Shown here in pieces: positions 44,435 through 53,378 of a DNA stretch of 64,000 nucleotides (positions are counted from its first letter, which is position 1; each line of letters begins with the position of its first letter). Under the pieces are notes generated by a model. It was given only the letters and a program-made list of their open reading frames with translations. It did not search any database and was not told the origin of the DNA. Source of the stretch: CAVRXQ01 sp963831155. Lineage in GTDB: Bacteria > Actinomycetota > Acidimicrobiia > Acidimicrobiales > Bog-793. A program made the position numbers and the translations under genes. Location: the NCBI GenBank assembly GCA_963831155.1, contig CAWHOY010000008.1, forward strand, positions 124,001-188,000, read 5' to 3'.

Positions 44435-45673
44435 TCACACCGACTGCTTTACGAACGCGCCCGGCCGCGGACGCAACGCGTCGGGCCAACTTGAAGGCGC
44501 GGTGACAGTCGCCCTCGGATAGTCCTCGAACAACCATCGGGCGACGTTGCGTCGCACGAACGGCGAGAAATCGACGACCCGCAGTACGGCGTTGGCGCCG
44601 AATCCTGTGCTGAAGAGCGTCAGGCACACCCGGGCTATCGCGTGATCCTTGGCGAGTGACGCCGCCACCACCTGTCGGTAGGAGTCGGCAACGTCCGACG
44701 GCCCACCCATTGCTTTGCGGAGGATCGCATTAGCCGCGGCGACGCCGGTCTCGAGAGCCTGACCGATGCCCTCGCCCGTGAAAGGGTCGGCGGCTCCCGC
44801 CGCATCGCCGACGAAGAGCACCCGGCCGTCGCGGCCCGAGAGCGCGGCGAGATCGAGCTGTGCGGGGATCGGCCAGGCGCGCGCTGGCGACTCGAGCACG
44901 GCGCCCGGTCCGGTTAGAGATCGCACGAAAGCGCCGTCGAGCGTTCGCCGCCAAGCGTCGGCGAAGCGCTTTCCGGACAAGCCGGAGGTGACGACTCCAA
45001 GGTTGACGGCGCCGTCGGCTAGCGGGAACGACCAGCCGTAGCCAGGGAGGAGCGCTCGGTCGAACCAGACCCACATCGGCGCCGTCCGTTCCGCCTCCGC
45101 CCCATCGAGGTAGGCGCGCCACGCCATCCATTTCGGGCGACGCTCGATGACGTCCGGTCCGACGATCGCACGACGAACTTCGGACCAGGCACCATCGGCG
45201 CCGATGAGATAACGGGCGCGTAATTCCGGGTGACCGGCGAGTTGGACGCGCACGACGTCGTCGCGTTCGTGCGCGAGCGAAAGAAAGCGGGCGCCGAAGA
45301 TGACCTTCGCACCGGAATTACGGGCGGATTCGACGAGTGCGGCGTCGAGTTCGAAACGCCTCGCGACCGCGGCGAATATGCCCGGGCCGCGACGAAACTC
45401 AAGAGACATTCGGCGTCCACCCGGCGCGCGTACGGCGAGCTCGCCCACCCGCTGAATCGACGGCACCGACGTCTGATCGAGGCCAAGCTCGTCCAGTCGC
45501 CGCAGCGCGCCGGTCGTCAAACCGTCCCCGCAGGTCTTGTCGCGAGGAAAGCGCGCACGGTCGCAAACCGCGACCGATCGCCCCGATCGGGCAAGCGTGA
45601 TCGCCGCTGCCGCACCCGCGGGGCCAGCTCCGACGACAACCGCGTCGAACGTCTCGTGCGTGTCCGGGCTCAC
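44435..45673 (-). CDS. geranylgeranyl reductase family flavoprotein
   Basis: 412 residues. FAD-binding VVVGAGPAGAAAAITLARSG near 12-31, RFPRDKTCGDGLTTGAL (the CGDG motif of the geranylgeranyl-reductase family), and GRVLFVGDAAGAADPFTGEGIGQAL cut at the usual second FAD segment. These enzymes saturate isoprenoid double bonds, for example in menaquinone or polyprenol lipids. Overlaps the end of the SDR gene by 4 bp (45670-45673), indicating one transcript. Convergent with rmlA. Confidence 0.88.
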   Translation of the reverse strand: MSPDTHETFDAVVVGAGPAGAAAAITLARSGRSVAVCDRARFPRDKTCGDGLTTGALRRLDELGLDQTSVPSIQRVGELAVRAPGGRRMSLEFRRGPGIFAAVARRFELDAALVESARNSGAKVIFGARFLSLAHERDDVVRVQLAGHPELRARYLIGADGAWSEVRRAIVGPDVIERRPKWMAWRAYLDGAEAERTAPMWVWFDRALLPGYGWSFPLADGAVNLGVVTSGLSGKRFADAWRRTLDGAFVRSLTGPGAVLESPARAWPIPAQLDLAALSGRDGRVLFVGDAAGAADPFTGEGIGQALETGVAAANAILRKAMGGPSDVADSYRQVVAASLAKDHAIARVCLTLFSTGFGANAVLRVVDFSPFVRRNVARWLFEDYPRATVTAPSSWPDALRPRPGAFVKQSV

Positions 45674-46593
45674 GCCGTCGTCCGTGTCCCGAGCGCGGCC
45701 GACAGCGCGTCCTCGATCCGGGGGAGTTGGAACTGGTAGCCAGCGTCGAGGAGCCGACGGGGCAGCACCCGCTCACTGATCAGCGCGATCTCGCGCGTCG
45801 CCTCGGTGCCGATCACCGAGTCGAGCACAACCCGCGGAACAGTAAGTCTCACCCGCGACCCGACGGTGCGCGCGAAGGCCGCCGCGAACTCCGCGTATCG
45901 CAAAGGGTTCGGTGCAGTGAGGTTGCAAGCGCCTTCGACATCTGAGCTCAGCGCGGCGTGGATGAGCGCACCGACCTCGTCGTCGAGTCCGATCCAGCTG
46001 AACCAATGACGACCCGGACCGAGCGATGCGCCGAGTCCGAGCCGGAAAAGTGGTAGCTGCAACGAAACGATGGGATTCTCCCTCGCGATCACGACGCCGC
46101 TGCGCGCATGAACGACTCTCGCGTTGGCGCGTCTTGCCGGCTCTGTCGCGTCTTCCCAGGCACGACAGAGCTCGGCGAGGAACCCGTGCCCGAGCGCGCT
46201 CTGCTCGTCGAGCTCCTCGTCGCCTCGATCGCCGTATATGCCGACGGCGGAGGCCGAGACGAAGACCGTCGGCGGGATGTCGGCGGCGGCGATCGCACGG
46301 GCGATGAGGTCGGTGACGAGGATGCGGCTCTGGCGTAGCCGCTCGCGTTTGGCGGCGCTCCAGCGCACCGGGGTGATCCGCTCGCCCGTCAGATTGAAGA
46401 CGACGTCGATTCGGTCGAGCGAGCCGCCCGGGAGCAACGAGAGGTCGAGACGCCGCGCGGCGAGGTCGAGGTAGGCTTCGCCCGCCTTCGGGTTCGTCCG
46501 CACCACGCGATGGACGGTGTGGCCGTCGGACTCGAGTTGCGTAACAAGCGGCCGGGCGATCAGCCCGTGCGACCCGCTCACGAGGACGTGCAC
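45670..46593 (-). CDS. TIGR01777 family SDR (NAD-dependent epimerase-like)
   Basis: 307 residues. Extended SDR with VSGSHGLIARPLVTQL (nucleotide motif, GxxGxxx), VFNLTGERI and RWSAAKRERLRQSRILVTD, characteristic of TIGR01777/YfcH; SAVGIYGDRGDEELDE holds the Tyr of the active site, and VLPRRLLDAGYQFQLP is the C-terminal DUF1731 segment. Its reaction is not known. Divergent from kgd across 92 bp. Confidence 0.88.
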   Translation of the reverse strand: MHVLVSGSHGLIARPLVTQLESDGHTVHRVVRTNPKAGEAYLDLAARRLDLSLLPGGSLDRIDVVFNLTGERITPVRWSAAKRERLRQSRILVTDLIARAIAAADIPPTVFVSASAVGIYGDRGDEELDEQSALGHGFLAELCRAWEDATEPARRANARVVHARSGVVIARENPIVSLQLPLFRLGLGASLGPGRHWFSWIGLDDEVGALIHAALSSDVEGACNLTAPNPLRYAEFAAAFARTVGSRVRLTVPRVVLDSVIGTEATREIALISERVLPRRLLDAGYQFQLPRIEDALSAALGTRTTA

Positions 46594-46685
46594 GGCCTAC
46601 GAACCTGCGCTTCGCACCCCAGCGCGCATGCAGAACCCCCCTTCCACATCCACGAAGTTAGGGCGGCCGCCGATATCCTGACTTC

Positions 46686-49600
46686 ATGTCGGTCGGTTCC
46701 GAAAAGGAGGCCGACGCGCCCGGAGTTCTGCCCCGTCCCGACGTGCTCGGCATCAACTCGTGGCTCGTCGAGGAGATGTACCAGGAGTTCCGTGCCAACC
46801 CCCTTTCGGTGAGCCAGAGCTGGCGCGACTTCTTTTCCCGACCCCGGGCGGTGAGCCCCGAATCCCGCCAGCGCGACGGTGCGGCATCGGGCGTGAAGGC
46901 TGCACCTGGTGCTGTCGATCTTCAGCAGGCGGCCGAGGTCGCGGCGCCAACTTCGGTACCGCCCGGCGCGCCGGCGCCTCCCGCGTCCCCACCCGTTGCA
47001 GTCGACGGCGAGCTGCGATTGCTGCGTGGGGTGCCGGCCAAGCTTGCCGAGAACATGGTGGCGAGCCTCTCTGTGCCGACGGCGACGAGCGTCCACCCTG
47101 TCCCGGCGAAGCTGCTCGAGGTCAACCGATCGATCCTGAACGGCGAGCTTCTGCGTACGGGAAGAGAAAAGGTGAGCTTCACCCACCTGATCGGCTACGC
47201 CGTCGCGCAGGGGCTACGGGAGCTGCCAGCGCTCAACTCGAGCTACGTCGAGGACGCGGACGGCCAGGGGACGCCGGGGGTCATCCGACACCACCACGTC
47301 GGTCTTGGTATCGCGATTGACATCGAGAAATCGGATGGCTCGCGGGCACTCCTCGTTCCGGTGATCAAAGACGCCGACACGCTTTCTTTCCGCGAATTCC
47401 GCGCCGCCTACGAACAGCTCGTGTCAAAGGCGCGCTCCAACAAGCTCGCCGTCGAGGACTTCATCGGGGCCACGGTGACCATCACGAATCCGGGCACCCT
47501 CGGGACGACCCAGTCCGTTCCGCGTCTCGTGAAGGGCCAGGGGGCGATCATCGGCGTCGGCGCACTCGACTATCCCGTCGAGTTTCAAGGCGCCGCCCAC
47601 GAGACGCTCGCCGCGCTCGGTGTTGGCAAGGTCGTCACGCTGACTTCGACCTACGACCACCGCATCATCCAGGGGGCGGAGTCGGGGCTGTTCCTTCGCC
47701 GGGTGCATCAGCTCTTGGTCGGCGAGGACGGTTTTTACGACGAGATCTTCTCCTCGCTCGGCGTCGTGCGGCCGCCGGCGCGCTGGACGCGTGACGAGCA
47801 GCTGAAGGCAGGTGAGGACTCGCGGATCAAGAAGGAACTCGAGGTCCACCAGCTGATCAACATGTACCGCGTGCGCGGGCACCTGATCGCGCAGCTCGAC
47901 CCCCTGCGTACCGATCCGCCGCGGCTGCATCCCGAGCTCGACCTCGCCCACTACGGGCTCTCGGTCTGGGACCTGGATCGCACCTTCGACACCGGTGGAG
48001 TGCCGGGCACCGACGTGCTGCCACTCTCAGAAATCCTGGAGATCCTTCGCGACGCGTACTGCGGGACCGTCGGCATCGAATACATGCACATCCAAGACCC
48101 AGAGCAGAAGCGCTGGATCCAACGGCACGTCGAAGGGGTCGCGACCGATGTCCCGACCGACGAGAAGCGTCATATCCAAGAGCGGCTGAACGCGGCAGAA
48201 GCGTTCGAAACGTTCCTTCATCTCCGTTACATCGGTCAGAAGCGTTTCGGCCTCGAAGGCGCGGAGTCGACGATCCCCTTCTTGGACGCAACACTCGAAG
48301 CCGCGGCGAAAGCGCGCCTCTCCGAGGTCGTCGTCGGTATGGCGCATCGGGGACGGCTGAACGTGCTCGCGAACATCGTCGGCGAGTCCTACGGTGAGAT
48401 CTTCAGTGAGTTCGAAGGGAACCTCGACCCCGAGTCCGTGCAGGGATCGGGTGACGTGAAGTACCACAAGGGTGCGCAGGGCACCTGGCGTGGACGCGAC
48501 GGCGCCTCGATCGCCGTCACGTTGGCGTCGAACCCGTCACACCTCGAGGCGGTCGATCCCGTTGTCGAAGGCATCGCCCGCGCCAAACAAGACCGGGGCC
48601 CCGCACCGAAGAGCTATCCGGTGTTGCCGTTGATCATCCACGGCGACGCGGCCTTCGCCGGGCAGGGCGTTGTCGCAGAGACCTTGAACCTGTCGATGCT
48701 GAAGGGCTACCGCACTGGTGGAACGGTGCACCTCGTCATCAACAACCAGCTCGGATTCACGACGCCACCACAAGCGGCGCGCTCGTCGGTGTACCCGACC
48801 GACGTGGCGAAGATGGTGCAGGCGCCGATCTTCCACGTGAACGGTGACGACCCCGAGGCGTGCGTGCGCGTCGCCGGGCTTGCGTTCGCGTTCCATCAGG
48901 CCTTCCACAAAGACGTCGTCGTCGACCTTGTCTGCTACCGCCGTCACGGTCACAACGAAGGCGACGACCCGAGCTACACCCAGCCGCTCATGTACAAGAA
49001 GATCGAAGAGCACCCATCGGTGCGCACTCTGTACACCACGACGCTTGTCGATCGCGGTGACATCACCGAAGAGGACGCCCAGCAGGTCGAGGCGGACTTC
49101 AACGCTCGTTTGCAGGCTGCGCTCGACGAGACACGATTGTCCGCTCCGCCGAAGGTCGAGATGCTTCCCGAACGGGTCGCGTCAGCGCGCGTCCCGCTTT
49201 CGTTGCCGACCGGGGTTGACCGCTCCGTGCTCGATCCCATCGCGAAGCGGCTTTGGACGACGCCGGAGGGATTCACCCTCCACCCGAAGATGGTGAAGCA
49301 GATCGAACAGCGAAAGACGACGTGGGAGTCCGGTGAGATCAACTGGTCGCTCGCCGAAGCGCTCGCGTTCGGCAGCCTGCTCGTCGAGGGAACCGATGTC
49401 CGTCTCACCGGTCAGGACACGCGGCGCGGCACGTTCTCCCAACGGCACTCGGTGCTCGTCGACTATGAGACCGGCGAGGAGTTCGTGCCGCTCGAGAATT
49501 TGGGCGAAGGAGTCGGCGGGCTCGCCCCGGTCGCCGCTCCGCACCAGCTTGGTCGGCTCTTCATCCGAGACTCGCTCCTGTCGGAGTACGCGGCACTCGG

Positions 49601-50438
49601 CTTCGAGTACGGCTACTCGGTCGAGGCGCCGAACGCGCTCGTCAGCTGGGAGGCGCAGTTCGGTGACTTCGCGAACGGGGCGCAGACCATCATCGACAAC
49701 TTCCTCGTCGCTGCCGAAGAGAAATGGGGACAAAGAAGCGGTCTCGTGCTTCTGCTGCCGCACGGGTACGAAGGTCAGGGTGCCGAGCACTCCTCGGCGC
49801 GTCTCGAACGATTCCTCACACTCGCCGCCGACGGCAACATCACCGTTGCCCAGCCGACGACTGCCGGGCAGTATTTCCACTTGCTACGCGCTCAGGTGCG
49901 GCGCGACGAGCGCAAACCGCTCATCGTTATGACGCCGAAGTCGCTGCTGCGCTCGAGGTTTGCGCGTTCGACGGCCGACGAACTCTTTTCGGGGCATTTC
50001 TTTGAAGTCCTCGACGACACCGAACGAGGCAAACGGGTCGCTGCTGAAACGGTGTCACGCGTCGTTCTGTGCTCCGGACGCGTCGCTCAAGATGCCTACG
50101 CGCGCCGCGATGCGCTGACATCCCAAGGTGGTCGTGATGCGGTTGCGATCGTCCGTGTGGAACAGCTCTATCCCTGGCCGGAATCGCAACTGAGCGGGAT
50201 TCTTTCCGGCTACCCATCAGCGCGTGAAGTGGTCTGGTTGCAGGACGAGCCTGAGAACATGGGCGCGTGGTCCTTCGTCCACGAGCGTCTCCACAAGGCG
50301 CTGCGGCACTCTTACAAGCTCCGCCACATCTCGCGGATCGCCTCAGGCAGCCCCGCGACGGGGTCGCACATGATCCACGAGCTCGAGCTGCAAAGGCTCC
50401 TCGACGAAGCCATCGGACCGGTCCCGCGCAACGCCTGA
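46686..50438 (+). CDS. kgd: multifunctional 2-oxoglutarate dehydrogenase E1/E2 (Kgd, SucA-type)
   Basis: 1250 residues. The N-terminus LGINSWLVEEMYQEFRANP...SWRDFF is the E1-type peripheral-binding helix. A linker of about 75 residues rich in Ala/Pro leads to an E2 acyltransferase domain (about 115-350) with IRHHHVGLGIAID and the catalytic DHRII near 323. The thiamine-dependent E1 region follows with VVGMAHRGRLNVLANI (about 550) and HGDAAFAGQGVVAETLNLS (about 650), then a transketolase-like C-terminus. This fusion is the actinobacterial form, acting with LpdC-type E3 in the TCA cycle. Lipoyl domain absent, as expected. Confidence 0.95.
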   Translation: MSVGSEKEADAPGVLPRPDVLGINSWLVEEMYQEFRANPLSVSQSWRDFFSRPRAVSPESRQRDGAASGVKAAPGAVDLQQAAEVAAPTSVPPGAPAPPASPPVAVDGELRLLRGVPAKLAENMVASLSVPTATSVHPVPAKLLEVNRSILNGELLRTGREKVSFTHLIGYAVAQGLRELPALNSSYVEDADGQGTPGVIRHHHVGLGIAIDIEKSDGSRALLVPVIKDADTLSFREFRAAYEQLVSKARSNKLAVEDFIGATVTITNPGTLGTTQSVPRLVKGQGAIIGVGALDYPVEFQGAAHETLAALGVGKVVTLTSTYDHRIIQGAESGLFLRRVHQLLVGEDGFYDEIFSSLGVVRPPARWTRDEQLKAGEDSRIKKELEVHQLINMYRVRGHLIAQLDPLRTDPPRLHPELDLAHYGLSVWDLDRTFDTGGVPGTDVLPLSEILEILRDAYCGTVGIEYMHIQDPEQKRWIQRHVEGVATDVPTDEKRHIQERLNAAEAFETFLHLRYIGQKRFGLEGAESTIPFLDATLEAAAKARLSEVVVGMAHRGRLNVLANIVGESYGEIFSEFEGNLDPESVQGSGDVKYHKGAQGTWRGRDGASIAVTLASNPSHLEAVDPVVEGIARAKQDRGPAPKSYPVLPLIIHGDAAFAGQGVVAETLNLSMLKGYRTGGTVHLVINNQLGFTTPPQAARSSVYPTDVAKMVQAPIFHVNGDDPEACVRVAGLAFAFHQAFHKDVVVDLVCYRRHGHNEGDDPSYTQPLMYKKIEEHPSVRTLYTTTLVDRGDITEEDAQQVEADFNARLQAALDETRLSAPPKVEMLPERVASARVPLSLPTGVDRSVLDPIAKRLWTTPEGFTLHPKMVKQIEQRKTTWESGEINWSLAEALAFGSLLVEGTDVRLTGQDTRRGTFSQRHSVLVDYETGEEFVPLENLGEGVGGLAPVAAPHQLGRLFIRDSLLSEYAALGFEYGYSVEAPNALVSWEAQFGDFANGAQTIIDNFLVAAEEKWGQRSGLVLLLPHGYEGQGAEHSSARLERFLTLAADGNITVAQPTTAGQYFHLLRAQVRRDERKPLIVMTPKSLLRSRFARSTADELFSGHFFEVLDDTERGKRVAAETVSRVVLCSGRVAQDAYARRDALTSQGGRDAVAIVRVEQLYPWPESQLSGILSGYPSAREVVWLQDEPENMGAWSFVHERLHKALRHSYKLRHISRIASGSPATGSHMIHELELQRLLDEAIGPVPRNA

Positions 50439-50607
50439 CCGCTTCGCGTACCCGCGCGCCGGTTCCATTCCAAGGCGACGCGCGCCGCGCTTCGGCCCCG
50501 GTGTCGAGATGCGACGAGTCGTCGTTCGCTGGCGGAAGAGATCTATGACCTGGTCGACATGCGCTTCGGACAGCTGCGTTCGGACGATGCTGTGATTGAC
50601 TGAACGA

Positions 50608-51792
50608 GTGCCAACGCGCCACGTCGTCGTCGACGGTTCGAACCTCGCGACCGAGGGCAGGACGACGCCGAGCCTCGCCCAGCTCGAAGAAGTGGTCGCG
50701 GACCTTCGTCGCGAGATGGAAGGCGCGCAGGTGACGGTCGTCGTCGACGCGTCCTTCCGCCACCGCATAGATGCTTCCGAGCGCGATCACTACGACCAGC
50801 TCGTCTTGTCCGGAGACCTCGTCTCTCCTCCCGCGGGCGCGGTGGGACGCGGCGACGCCTTCTTGTTGCGGATCGCGGAGAAAGTCGACGGCGTCGTCTT
50901 GTCGAACGACTCGTTCCAGGAGTTCCACGGCGAGCACCCGTGGCTGTTCGAACGCGGACGGCTGATCGGTGCCTCGCGCGTGCCGGGGATCGGCTGGATC
51001 TTCGTTTACAGGAACCCGGTGCGGGGCCCGAAGAGTCACAAGGCAGAGGACAAGCGGGCGAGAAAAGAGGTCGAGCGGGCGATCGCCTCGGCGACGAAAG
51101 AGGCGGTCTCCCCGGACGGCGCTCAGAAGGCGAAGCCGAAGTCAAAGACGCCGGACAAAGAGGTTGCCTCGGCGGCGTCGCCGCGGGCGGTGAACGACCC
51201 GGCGACGTTCATCGCGTTCGTTGCCGAGCACCACCCTGGCGGCGAAATCGATGCGGTCGTCGAGAGCTTCGCTTCCCACGGCGCGGTCGTCCGCTCCGGA
51301 GACGTGCTCGCCTACGTGCCGCTCTCCGGACTCGGGGACCCGGCGCCGCGCAGCGCTCGCGCCGTCCTGAAAAAAGGCGAATCGCGGCCATTCGTCGTCA
51401 CCGCGCTCGACCCGTACCGCCGCGGCGTCGAGGTCGCCCTGCCGGGGGCGGCAACGGTTTCTGGACGGCCGAGCGCGGAGACCGTCGCCGCGGTCGTGAA
51501 ACTCTCGCACACCAAGGACACAAAGGCAGCGGCGAAGCGACCGTCAAAGCGCACAGGCGCGGCGAAGGCGAAGCCGCCGACGACTCTCCGGAAAAAGGTC
51601 GCTCCCGTGCGCGTCGAGGCGGTGGCGCCGACGCCGACCGGTGGACCACGCCGCTCTCCGCGCGCCGTTCGGGAGTTGAAGGCCGCGCCGAAGAATCCTC
51701 GCAAAAAGGCGCCCTCAGCGCCGCGCCGCGTCGGTAAGAAGCATCAGGCGGTGAGTCCGGCGAAGAAGCGGTCACGGCGGACAAAGGAGTAG
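50608..51792 (+). CDS. NYN/Zc3h12a-like ribonuclease domain protein with basic tail
   Basis: 394 residues from GTG 50608 (TTG 50596 possible). Residues 5-150 carry a PIN-like NYN fold: HVVVDGSNLATEG with the first catalytic Asp, VTVVVDASFRHRID, VLSGDLVSPPAGAVGRGDAFLL and VDGVVLSNDSFQEFHGEHPW, with the acidic residues of Zc3h12a-type RNases. The rest (about 170-394) is Lys/Ala/Pro/Arg-rich apart from a compact domain at 205-310, and ends AKKRSRRTKE, so it likely binds nucleic acid. Its AAAGGAG end region doubles as the ribosome-binding site of the next gene. Confidence 0.78.
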   Translation: MPTRHVVVDGSNLATEGRTTPSLAQLEEVVADLRREMEGAQVTVVVDASFRHRIDASERDHYDQLVLSGDLVSPPAGAVGRGDAFLLRIAEKVDGVVLSNDSFQEFHGEHPWLFERGRLIGASRVPGIGWIFVYRNPVRGPKSHKAEDKRARKEVERAIASATKEAVSPDGAQKAKPKSKTPDKEVASAASPRAVNDPATFIAFVAEHHPGGEIDAVVESFASHGAVVRSGDVLAYVPLSGLGDPAPRSARAVLKKGESRPFVVTALDPYRRGVEVALPGAATVSGRPSAETVAAVVKLSHTKDTKAAAKRPSKRTGAAKAKPPTTLRKKVAPVRVEAVAPTPTGGPRRSPRAVRELKAAPKNPRKKAPSAPRRVGKKHQAVSPAKKRSRRTKE

Positions 51793-51797
51793 GGGCA

Positions 51798-52220
51798 ATT
51801 TCGTTCGAGATCGAAAGTCTCATCCCGCACCGGCCCCCCTTTCTGCTCGTCTCCGCGATCGACGAGCTCGATCCGGGCGAGCGGGCGAGGGGGCACTGGA
51901 CGCTGACCGGCAATGAGGCGTTTTTCGCCGGCCACTTTCCGGGCCGTCCGACGGTTCCCGGGGTGCTGATGGTCGAATCCCTCGCCCAACTCGGCGCCGC
52001 TGCGGTGCTCGCCGATGGGCGCTTCGCCGGCAAGCTGCCGCTTTTCGGCGGGATCGACAAGGCGCGCTTTCGTCGCCAGGTCGTCCCAGGTGACCGGCTC
52101 GACTTGGAGGTCACCCTCGGCCGGCTCTCTTCGCGCGCCGGCACGGGGCACGGCGTAGCCAGGGTCTCGGGTGAGATCGCCTGTGAGACCGGACTGTTCT
52201 TCGTGTTCGCGGAGGCGTAA
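51798..52220 (+). CDS. 3-hydroxyacyl-ACP dehydratase (FabZ-like), probable ATT start
   Basis: 140 residues. Hot-dog fold dehydratase: IPHRPPFLLVSAIDEL at the N-terminus, FFAGHFPGRPTVPGVLMVES with the catalytic His (46) and Glu (60), and FGGIDKARFRRQVVPGDRL. It dehydrates 3-hydroxyacyl-ACP to trans-2-enoyl-ACP in fatty-acid synthesis. Between the in-frame TAA at 51735 and the conserved PHRPPFLL there is no ATG, GTG or TTG. The ATT at 51798 has AAAGGAG at 51783-51789, eight bases away, and gives the family's usual N-terminal length, so I assign it as the start. The only later standard start, ATG 51963, would cut off the active site region. Confidence 0.85.
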   Translation: MSFEIESLIPHRPPFLLVSAIDELDPGERARGHWTLTGNEAFFAGHFPGRPTVPGVLMVESLAQLGAAAVLADGRFAGKLPLFGGIDKARFRRQVVPGDRLDLEVTLGRLSSRAGTGHGVARVSGEIACETGLFFVFAEA

Positions 52221-52223
52221 GGC

Positions 52224-53021
52224 ATGCGCATCGTCACGTGGAACGTCAACTCACTGAAAATCCGCCTCGAGCGCGTCGTCGCCTGGATCGCGAAGAACGA
52301 GCCCGATCTCGTCTTGCTGCAAGAGACGAAGATCGCCGACGCCGCGTTCCCGACGGACGCGTTCATTGAGGTCGGCTACGCCTCGGCGCATCACGGCGAC
52401 GGTCGTTGGAACGGCGTGGCGATCGCCTCGCGCATCGGCCTCGACGATGTGAAGGCGGGGTTCACGGACGCGACGTCCGAGATGGCGGACGAATCGCGCC
52501 TGATTTCGGCGTCCTGCGGAGGGGTGCGCGCGTTTTCGGTCTACGTGCCGAACGGGCGTGAGGTCGGATCGTCCTTTTTCAAAGCAAAGCTCGATTGGCT
52601 GGCCGACTTCCGCCGCGAACTCAACGCCACGGCCACGCCTGAGGAGCCGATCATCGTAGGCGGCGACTTCAACGTCGCGCCCGAGGACCGCGACGTCTAC
52701 GACATCGCGAAGTTCGCCGGCGCCACCCATGTCACGCCCGCGGAGCGCGAGGCGCTGCGTGACGTCATGGCGTTCGGTTTGCAAGACGTCGTCCGAAAAG
52801 TGCACCCCGACGAGACGGGTCCCTTTTCGTGGTGGGACTATCGCGCCGGTGCGTTCCATAAGGGTGAGGGGATGCGCATCGACCTCGTGCTCGCCTCGGC
52901 GCCGATCGCGAACCACGTCGAGGCGGCCTTCGTCGACCGCGACGCACGAAAGAAGGGCCCCTTCGCCGACCCGCCATCGGATCACGCGCCCGTTGTCGTG
53001 GACATCGTTGGCGACAAGTAG
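52224..53021 (+). CDS. xth: exodeoxyribonuclease III
   Basis: 265 residues. Endonuclease/exonuclease/phosphatase fold: IVTWNVNSLKIRLERV, DLVLLQETKIADAAFP (catalytic Glu), FSVYVPNGREVG, IIVGGDFNVAPEDRDVYD (Asp and Asn), PFSWWDYRAGAFHKGEGMRIDLVL and PPSDHAPVVV with the catalytic His. Acts on abasic sites and 3' blocked ends. Three bases after the FabZ-like gene and followed 10 bp later by the pterin dehydratase, an apparent operon. Confidence 0.94.
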   Translation: MRIVTWNVNSLKIRLERVVAWIAKNEPDLVLLQETKIADAAFPTDAFIEVGYASAHHGDGRWNGVAIASRIGLDDVKAGFTDATSEMADESRLISASCGGVRAFSVYVPNGREVGSSFFKAKLDWLADFRRELNATATPEEPIIVGGDFNVAPEDRDVYDIAKFAGATHVTPAEREALRDVMAFGLQDVVRKVHPDETGPFSWWDYRAGAFHKGEGMRIDLVLASAPIANHVEAAFVDRDARKKGPFADPPSDHAPVVVDIVGDK

Positions 53022-53031
53022 GGTCGTCAAA

Positions 53032-53307
53032 GTGGCGATCGTTGATGACGCCGTCGTGGACGAGGCCCTCGCTCCGACACCGTGGAAGCGTGAGGGAAAA
53101 GCGATCGTCCGAGTCGTCGAGCGCGCCGATTTCGCAGAAGCGCTCGCCTTCGTGAACGAGGTCGGCCGTCTCGCCGAAGAGGCCGACCACCACCCCGATA
53201 TCGACATCCGCTGGAACACCGTCACGCTGCGACTCTCGACGCACTCCGCCGGGGGGATCACCGAAGCGGACCTCGCCCTCGCCCAGTCGATCGACGAGTT
53301 CGCCTGA
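53032..53307 (+). CDS. pterin-4a-carbinolamine dehydratase
   Basis: 91 residues from a GTG at 53032. Matches PF01329: WKREGKAIVRVVERADFAEALAFVNEVGRLAEEADHHPDIDI is divided here over residues 16-60, with the catalytic HHPD and downstream WNTVTLRLSTHSAGGITEAD. The enzyme dehydrates 4a-hydroxytetrahydropterin, supporting pterin-dependent hydroxylases or acting as a regulatory dimer. Normal length. The TGA overlaps a possible CTG start of the following gene. Confidence 0.9.
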   Translation: MAIVDDAVVDEALAPTPWKREGKAIVRVVERADFAEALAFVNEVGRLAEEADHHPDIDIRWNTVTLRLSTHSAGGITEADLALAQSIDEFA

Positions 53308-53378
53308 CGACGACAGCGACTCGCGCCCTTGTAGCGCTTCCGTTCGTTCCACTCGGGTCCCTCGACGGCCGCCCGCAT

